This document shows, one piece after another, positions 59,369 to 64,000 of a DNA stretch of 64,000 nt. Every line of letters starts with the position of its first letter. The stretch's first letter is position 1. Source of the stretch: JANPCX01 sp031431125 (GTDB taxonomy: Bacteria; Pseudomonadota; Gammaproteobacteria; Burkholderiales; Burkholderiaceae_C). The position numbers and the translations under genes are program-made. A model generated the notes under the pieces. The model made no database searches. It was not told where the DNA came from and was given only the letters and a program-made list of their open reading frames with translations. Where the stretch lies: assembly GCA_031431125.1 (NCBI GenBank), contig JANPCX010000025.1:1-64000 (forward strand), in the 5' to 3' direction.

Positions 59369-61447
59369 ATGAACAGAAACCCTCGGCGCGCCCTGGCGCT
59401 TTGGACGACCGTGTGCCTGACGCCGATCTGGGCGGCAGCCCAAACGGTGGCATCGTTTACCGTGGTCAACGCCGAAACCGGCGCCGATATCGCCACGTTC
59501 GTCTCCAGCGGCACGGTCTCGATTGCCAGCACGCCGCGCATCAACGTGCGTGCGAATGCGAGCAATGTCAAGAGCGTGGTGTTCACCGACGGCCGCGACT
59601 CTCGGACTGAGAACACTGCGCCCTATGCCTACAAGGGCAACAGTGGTTCGACCTACGCCAAGTGGACGCCGGCCGTCGGTACCTACGTCATCAATGCCAG
59701 ACCCCACGCAGGCAGCGGCGGCAGCGGCACGGCAGGTGCCACTGCCACGCTGACGTTGACGGTGACTGGCACTGCGACGCCACCACCACCACCACCACCA
59801 CCACCACCACCACCACCACCACCACCGCCTCCGCCCGTGGTCACCGACAAACCCGCCAACCGAAACGAGGCCGCACGCTTCCTGGCACAAGCCACGTTCG
59901 GGCCTGTGGATGCCGACCTGGACCGCCTGATGACCGTCGGCTACTCGGCCTGGATCGACGAACAGTTCGCGACGCCACGCAGCGGCACGCACCAGGCGTT
60001 CTTCGAGACCCTGAACGACGGCAACGACAAGGAGGTCGTGGCGGCCTTCTGGAAGAACGCGCTGACGGGCAAGGACCAACTGCGCCTGCGCATGGCCTAC
60101 GCGCTTTCGCAGATCTTCGTGATATCCCTCGAAGACGGCGACGTGGACAACTACGACCGCGCGGTCGCCGCCTGGCACGACATGTTGAACACGCACAGCT
60201 TCGGCAACTACCGCGACTTGCTCCAGAGCGTGTCGGTCAACCCCATGATGGGCATCTACTTGACGCACATCGCCAACCAGAAGGCCGACGCCACCACCGG
60301 CCGCGTGCCCGACGAGAACTACGCGCGCGAGGTGATGCAACTGTTCAGCATCGGCCTGGTGGTGCTCAACCAAGACGGCCGCCCCCGCACGGGGAGCAAC
60401 GGCGCGGCGCTCGAGACCTACACCCCGGCCGATGTGTCCGAGCTTGCCAAGGTGTTCACCGGCTGGAGTTGGGCTTGCCCGGTCCCTTCCGACAGGGGGT
60501 GCTTCCTGCGTGGCGAATCCAACAATGGCAATCGGGACTATTCGGACCGTGACTTGCGGCCGATGGTCGCCTACCCGGACTACCACAGCGTCGAAGCCAA
60601 GTCCTTTCTCGGCACGACCATCCCGGCCGGAACCAGCGCGGTCGAGAGCCTGCGCATCGCGCTCGATCGCCTGGCCGCGCATCCCAATGTCGGGCCCTTC
60701 ATCGGGCGGCAGTTGATCCAGCGCTTCACCACCAGCAACCCTAGCCCGGCCTACGTGAGCGCCGTGGCGAGCGCGTTCAACAACAACGGTTCGGGTGCGC
60801 GAGGCGACTTCAAGGCGGTGCTCAAGGCGGTGCTGTTGCATCCCGAAGTTCGTGTGGTGGGCGACACGTCGGGCAAGGTGCGCGAGCCGGTGCTGCGACT
60901 GTCGGCCTTCATGCGCGCCTTCCCGCACCGCAGCGTCTCGGGCAAGTTCGACATGGAGGTCACCCTCAACCCGGGCACGGCATTGGCCCAGGCGCCGCTG
61001 CATTCACCTTCGGTGTTCAATTTCTACCGGCCCGGCTACGTGGCGCCAGGAACGCAGAGCGCGGCGCGCAACCTGGTGGCGCCCGAGTTGCAGATCGTCA
61101 ACGAGACGAGCATCGCCGGCTACGTGAACTACATGCGCGACAGCATCAGTGCCGGCGTCGGCCGTTCCGCGGGCTCGAGCTTGGGCGGGCGCGATCTGCA
61201 AGGCGACTACAGCACCGAGCTGGCGCTGGCCGCCGACGTGCCGGCCCTGGTCGACCGGGTGACGACGCGCCTGACCTATGGAGCCATGGGTGCGACGCGC
61301 CGCACCGAGATCATTAACGCGGTCAGCAGCATCGCCATTCCCGTTGGCGGCAGCTCGCAGAACCAGATCAACGCGGCCAAGCGCCAGCGGGTCAACACCG
61401 CGATCCTGTTGACGGTGGCCGCCCCCGAGTTCGTGGTGATCAAGTAA
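59369..61447 (+). CDS. Secreted DUF1800-family protein
   Basis: A 692-residue exported protein. The signal peptide (RRALALWTTVCLTPIWAAAQ) is followed by an Ig-like beta domain (about 30-130), a 19-Pro linker encoded largely by (CCA)15, and the DUF1800 domain (EAARFLAQATFGPVDADLDR; RMAYALSQIFVISL; HSFGNYRDLLQSVSVNPMMG; PSVFNFYRPGY). DUF1800 genes almost always pair with DUF1501, as here (16 bases apart). The ATG at 59369 has AAGGA seven bases upstream. The pair may act in extracellular polymer or protein modification; function is not known. Confidence 0.9.
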   Translation: MNRNPRRALALWTTVCLTPIWAAAQTVASFTVVNAETGADIATFVSSGTVSIASTPRINVRANASNVKSVVFTDGRDSRTENTAPYAYKGNSGSTYAKWTPAVGTYVINARPHAGSGGSGTAGATATLTLTVTGTATPPPPPPPPPPPPPPPPPPPVVTDKPANRNEAARFLAQATFGPVDADLDRLMTVGYSAWIDEQFATPRSGTHQAFFETLNDGNDKEVVAAFWKNALTGKDQLRLRMAYALSQIFVISLEDGDVDNYDRAVAAWHDMLNTHSFGNYRDLLQSVSVNPMMGIYLTHIANQKADATTGRVPDENYAREVMQLFSIGLVVLNQDGRPRTGSNGAALETYTPADVSELAKVFTGWSWACPVPSDRGCFLRGESNNGNRDYSDRDLRPMVAYPDYHSVEAKSFLGTTIPAGTSAVESLRIALDRLAAHPNVGPFIGRQLIQRFTTSNPSPAYVSAVASAFNNNGSGARGDFKAVLKAVLLHPEVRVVGDTSGKVREPVLRLSAFMRAFPHRSVSGKFDMEVTLNPGTALAQAPLHSPSVFNFYRPGYVAPGTQSAARNLVAPELQIVNETSIAGYVNYMRDSISAGVGRSAGSSLGGRDLQGDYSTELALAADVPALVDRVTTRLTYGAMGATRRTEIINAVSSIAIPVGGSSQNQINAAKRQRVNTAILLTVAAPEFVVIK
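59780..59824 (+). repeat. (CCA)15 trinucleotide repeat encoding poly-proline
   Basis: Fifteen perfect CCA codons in frame, followed by CCG CCT CCG CCC. A pure codon run of this length is prone to slippage, which would change linker length without frameshift. Mixed proline codons would be expected if only the peptide were selected. Confidence 0.97.
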
Positions 61448-61463
61448 CCAGGAGTCGACAACC

Positions 61464-63035
61464 ATGACACACCCCAAGATCATCTCGGGCGCGCCCGCGG
61501 TCCACCACCAGGCGTCGCGCCGCCTCTTCATGCGCCAGGCCAGCGCGCTGTCGCTGGCCGCCGGTGCGGGCGCGCCGCTGGCCTTGAACCTGCTGGCGGC
61601 CGGTTCGGCCGCGGCGCAGAGCGCGGGCGACTACCGCGCGATCGTGTGCCTGTTCATGTTCGGCGGCAACGACGCCTACAACATGGTGCTGCCCACCGAC
61701 AGCAGCACGTGGGCGGCCTACGCCGCGATGCGCTCGTCGATCGCGCTGCTGCCACCAGGCACACCGCCGAATCCGGGCGCCAGCGCGGGCTCAGCGGCGC
61801 GATGGGGTGGGGTGCTGCCGATCGCGCCTACCAACCCGCAGGGCCGCACTTATGCGCTGCACCCGCTGATGACCCGGTTGCAGTCGATGTTCGACACCGA
61901 TCGGCGCCTGGCCATCGTCGCCAACATCGGCCCGCTGGTCGCCCCCACGACCAAGGCGCAATACAACACACCCGCTCACCCGCGGCCACCGCGCCTGTTC
62001 TCGCACAACGACCAACAAAGCGTCTGGCAGACCATGATGCCCGAGGGGGCCACCCAGGGCTGGGGCGGCCGCATCGCCGAAATGGTGGTGGGTGGCAACA
62101 CCAAGGCCGTGTTCACCGCGATTTCTGCCGCGGGCAGTGCGGTGTGGCTGTCTGGGCAAGGCGTGCGCCAGTACCAAGTGAGCGGGGGCGGCGCGCTGCG
62201 CCTGGGGGCCGACAACAACAACCTCGTCTATGGTTCCTCCACCGTGGCCAATGCATTGGCCAGCATCGCCCGGAGCGCTCAGGGCAACCATGTTCTCGAG
62301 GCCGACGTGGCAACGATTGCCGACCGCTCGATTGCCTCCGAAAGCATCTTGCGGGGCGCGCTGCGCGCGGCCAGCGACCCGGCCTTCGGCACACCGCCGG
62401 CCGACGGTGGCAGCTACAACCCCAGCGCCGACGCCAAGCTCCAGTACCTCAGCCCGGCCAGCGGCAGTCCCGTGTTCAGCCCACTGGCGCAGCAACTGCA
62501 GATGGTGGCGCGCCTCGTGCAGGCGGGTGTGTCGGGCGCCACGGGCGTGCGGCGCCAGGTGTTCTTCGTCAGTCTGGGGGGCTTCGACACGCACAGCAAC
62601 CAGAACCCACAACACACCGAACTGATGGCTCGGGTTGCGCACGCCATGCAGTACTTCGACACGGCGCTGGGCGCCATCAATGCGCGCAACAACGTCACCA
62701 CATTCACCGCCAGCGACTTCGGCCGCACCTTCACCAGCAACGGCGACGGCACCGACCACGGCTGGGGCGCCCACCAGTTCGTGATGGGCGGCGCGGTGCG
62801 CGGCGGCGACCTGTACGGCACCTTCCCCAAGCTGGTCGCCAGGAGCTCGGGCTCCAATGAGTTCGACAGCCCCGATCAGGTGCGCAACGGCGCCCTGCTG
62901 CCCTCCACCTCGGTCGACCAACTCGGGGCCACGCTGGGGCGCTGGTTCGGCCTGTCGGACGGACAGGCGCTGGAGGTGTTCCCGAACCTGGCCAACTTCG
63001 ACGTGGGGAGGCGCAATCTGGGCTTCATGGCCTGA
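61464..63035 (+). CDS. Tat-exported DUF1501-family protein
   Basis: A 523-residue protein. A twin-arginine signal (SRRLFMRQASALSLAAGAGA) suggests folded export. CLFMFGGNDAYNMVLPTD, HNDQQSVWQTMMP, GGFDTHSNQN and TASDFGRTFTSNGDGTDHGW with WGAHQFVMGG are DUF1501 marks, resembling the alkaline phosphatase/sulfatase superfamily with metal-binding Asp and His. It forms an operon with the DUF1800 gene. Substrate unknown. Confidence 0.92.
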   Translation: MTHPKIISGAPAVHHQASRRLFMRQASALSLAAGAGAPLALNLLAAGSAAAQSAGDYRAIVCLFMFGGNDAYNMVLPTDSSTWAAYAAMRSSIALLPPGTPPNPGASAGSAARWGGVLPIAPTNPQGRTYALHPLMTRLQSMFDTDRRLAIVANIGPLVAPTTKAQYNTPAHPRPPRLFSHNDQQSVWQTMMPEGATQGWGGRIAEMVVGGNTKAVFTAISAAGSAVWLSGQGVRQYQVSGGGALRLGADNNNLVYGSSTVANALASIARSAQGNHVLEADVATIADRSIASESILRGALRAASDPAFGTPPADGGSYNPSADAKLQYLSPASGSPVFSPLAQQLQMVARLVQAGVSGATGVRRQVFFVSLGGFDTHSNQNPQHTELMARVAHAMQYFDTALGAINARNNVTTFTASDFGRTFTSNGDGTDHGWGAHQFVMGGAVRGGDLYGTFPKLVARSSGSNEFDSPDQVRNGALLPSTSVDQLGATLGRWFGLSDGQALEVFPNLANFDVGRRNLGFMA

Positions 63036-63496
63036 CACAGGGAAACTCAGGGCACTTGTTGCACCAGCCTCCTCATACGGTGCCCGGAGTGAGTTGCTCA
63101 TACCAAGACCTTTGCGCGGCCCCATCTCATCGTCCCGGCCCCTCAGCTGTTGCGCGTGTCCGATGCGGGTTTGATCACATCCCTCCAAACACCGTTTGGC
63201 GCGAGTTCGCGCCTGCCGATGAAACATGCGCAGACCTGAGGTCTGGCCCGCAGCAAGGGCGTTCAAGGGTGAGGCGGAGCGTTGCATTCGCCCCGCAAGT
63301 TCCCAGTCTGCAGCGCATCGCAACGACAACTGCTTCGCCAGCCAGTACCACCGAGGCCTCGAGGTGGAATGCCTGCAACCTTCCGGTCGCGAGCGACCGC
63401 TCCTGGCCGACTGCAGCCGCATGAACAACAATTTCTGACGCGCGGCGTGCTCGTGGTCGTCGGTCGCCGCCGAGGCCCCTGCGGCACACTAGCGGC
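63036..63496. other. 461-bp intergenic region, no gene recognised
   Basis: Frames in this stretch are short or antisense extensions of the DUF1501 gene and have no family resemblance. No clear terminator or palindromic repeat was seen. It ends at the photolyase start. Confidence 0.5.
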
Positions 63497-64000
63497 ATGA
63501 CCAAAGTACTGAATTCCGCCCTGATGTGGTTTCGGCGCGATTTGCGCTTGCATGACAACGCCGCCTTGTTCCACGCCCTGAAGGCGGCCCATCAGGTGCA
63601 CTGTGTTTTTGTCTTCGACCGCGACATCCTGGACGCCCTGCCCCGCCGCGATCGGCGTGTGGTCTTTATCCACCAAAGCCTGCAGGCTTTGGACCAAACC
63701 TTGGCGTCCAAAGGCGGCAGCCTGCGGGTGATCTACGGCACGGCAGGGGACGAGGTTCCAGCTTTGGCAGCCCAACTGGGCGTGCAAGCCGTGTTCGCCA
63801 ACCACGACGACGAGCCACCCGCACTGGCGCGCGATGCCGATGTGCAACAGCGCCTGGCCACGCAAGGCATCGCCTGGCACAGCAGCAAAGACCATGTGGT
63901 GTTTGAACGCAGCGAGGTGCTCACACTCAGCGGCACACCTTATGGCGTGTTCACGCCCTACAAAAATGCGTGGCTGAAAAAGCTGAATCCGTTTTATCTC
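63497..64000 (+). CDS. phrB: Deoxyribodipyrimidine photolyase, 3' end beyond the window
   Basis: The first 168 codons of a cryptochrome/photolyase, which repairs cyclobutane pyrimidine dimers with light. ALMWFRRDLRLHDNAALFHA is the classic N-terminus; VFVFDRDILDALPRRDRRV, FIHQSLQALDQTL, GVQAVFANHDDEPPALARD and TPYGVFTPYKNAWLKKL belong to the antenna-binding alpha/beta domain. The FAD domain is not in the window. The ATG at 63497 gives the expected start. Confidence 0.93.
   Translation, partial: MTKVLNSALMWFRRDLRLHDNAALFHALKAAHQVHCVFVFDRDILDALPRRDRRVVFIHQSLQALDQTLASKGGSLRVIYGTAGDEVPALAAQLGVQAVFANHDDEPPALARDADVQQRLATQGIAWHSSKDHVVFERSEVLTLSGTPYGVFTPYKNAWLKKLNPFYL

Noticed and set aside
58952..61003. 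683-residue open frame antisense to the DUF1800 gene
   Set aside because: Low-complexity Arg/Gly/His/Trp composition (including a poly-Trp run opposite the CCA repeat) and no ribosome-binding site; a by-product of high GC at third positions.
61791..63431. 546-residue open frame antisense to the DUF1501 gene
   Set aside because: Rich in Arg, Gly, His and Ala with no family resemblance; explained by strong codon bias on the other strand.
1..64000. tRNA or rRNA genes
   Set aside because: No cloverleaf or rRNA core sequence was recognised by eye in the intergenic regions; a tRNAscan/Infernal run would settle it.

Overview
The window looks like chromosome of a Burkholderiales betaproteobacterium, most likely Comamonadaceae. 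Evidence is the gene content and order: the ctaC-ctaD-small protein-ctaG-DUF2970-ctaE oxidase block, yqgE-ruvX-pyrR-pyrB-pseudo-pyrC, hslVU, a PPi-type phosphofructokinase and AceK. Intergenic palindromes and TTG-rich leucine usage fit too. The genus cannot be fixed from sequence alone. Nearly all genes are housekeeping or central metabolism; no rRNA, tRNA or CRISPR array was recognised.

Layout. 1-0.68 kb: repeats and a possible insertion-sequence end. 0.68-9.7 kb: phosphofructokinase, a secreted protein, then a leftward block (AceK, thiolase, LysE exporter, Nudix, SDR, acyl-CoA dehydrogenase, carbonic anhydrase). 9.8-10.35 kb: a large composite palindrome. 10.4-15.7 kb: isovaleryl-CoA dehydrogenase with a LiuR-like MerR regulator and its perfect palindromic operator, a divergent metallo-beta-lactamase-fold protein, a redoxin, and an AhpD-like protein with a divergent AraC regulator. 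15.7-24.9 kb: YgjP-type metalloprotease, a Ser/Thr kinase-OmpA lipoprotein-exported protein cluster, and glyQ-glyS-gmhB-plsC. 25.3-34.7 kb: cysteine dioxygenase, lnt-corC, a CobW GTPase, a DksA-like protein with a histone-like tail, a STAS protein and hslVU. 35.3-43.9 kb: cytochrome c oxidase structural and assembly genes. 44-50.3 kb: methyltransferase, comF, trmL, gpsA-secB, grxC-rhodanese, gpmA. 50.4-52.9 kb: a small accessory patch with immunity-like proteins and an attC-like structure. 53-58.7 kb: pyrimidine cluster. 58.7-63 kb: a compositionally distinct DUF1800/DUF1501 secretion pair. 63.5 kb to the end: a truncated photolyase gene.

The most unusual signal is in the non-coding DNA. At least six unrelated palindromic repeat families lie between genes. 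One is a composite element present three times (0.1, 9.8 and 34.8 kb), built of paired inverted arms with nested hairpins. The hairpin stems differ between copies yet keep pairing, which suggests selection on structure. A second family, of paired CCCGC/GCGGG hairpins, occurs five times, and one copy sits in frame inside ctaA (heme A synthase), adding about 26 residues to a loop. Other points for review: a GmhB-like phosphatase lacking its nucleophilic aspartate, a dihydroorotase homologue lacking its HxH metal ligands, a single-cysteine DksA with a roughly 200-residue Lys/Ala/Pro tail, and a 37-residue oxidase assembly gene.
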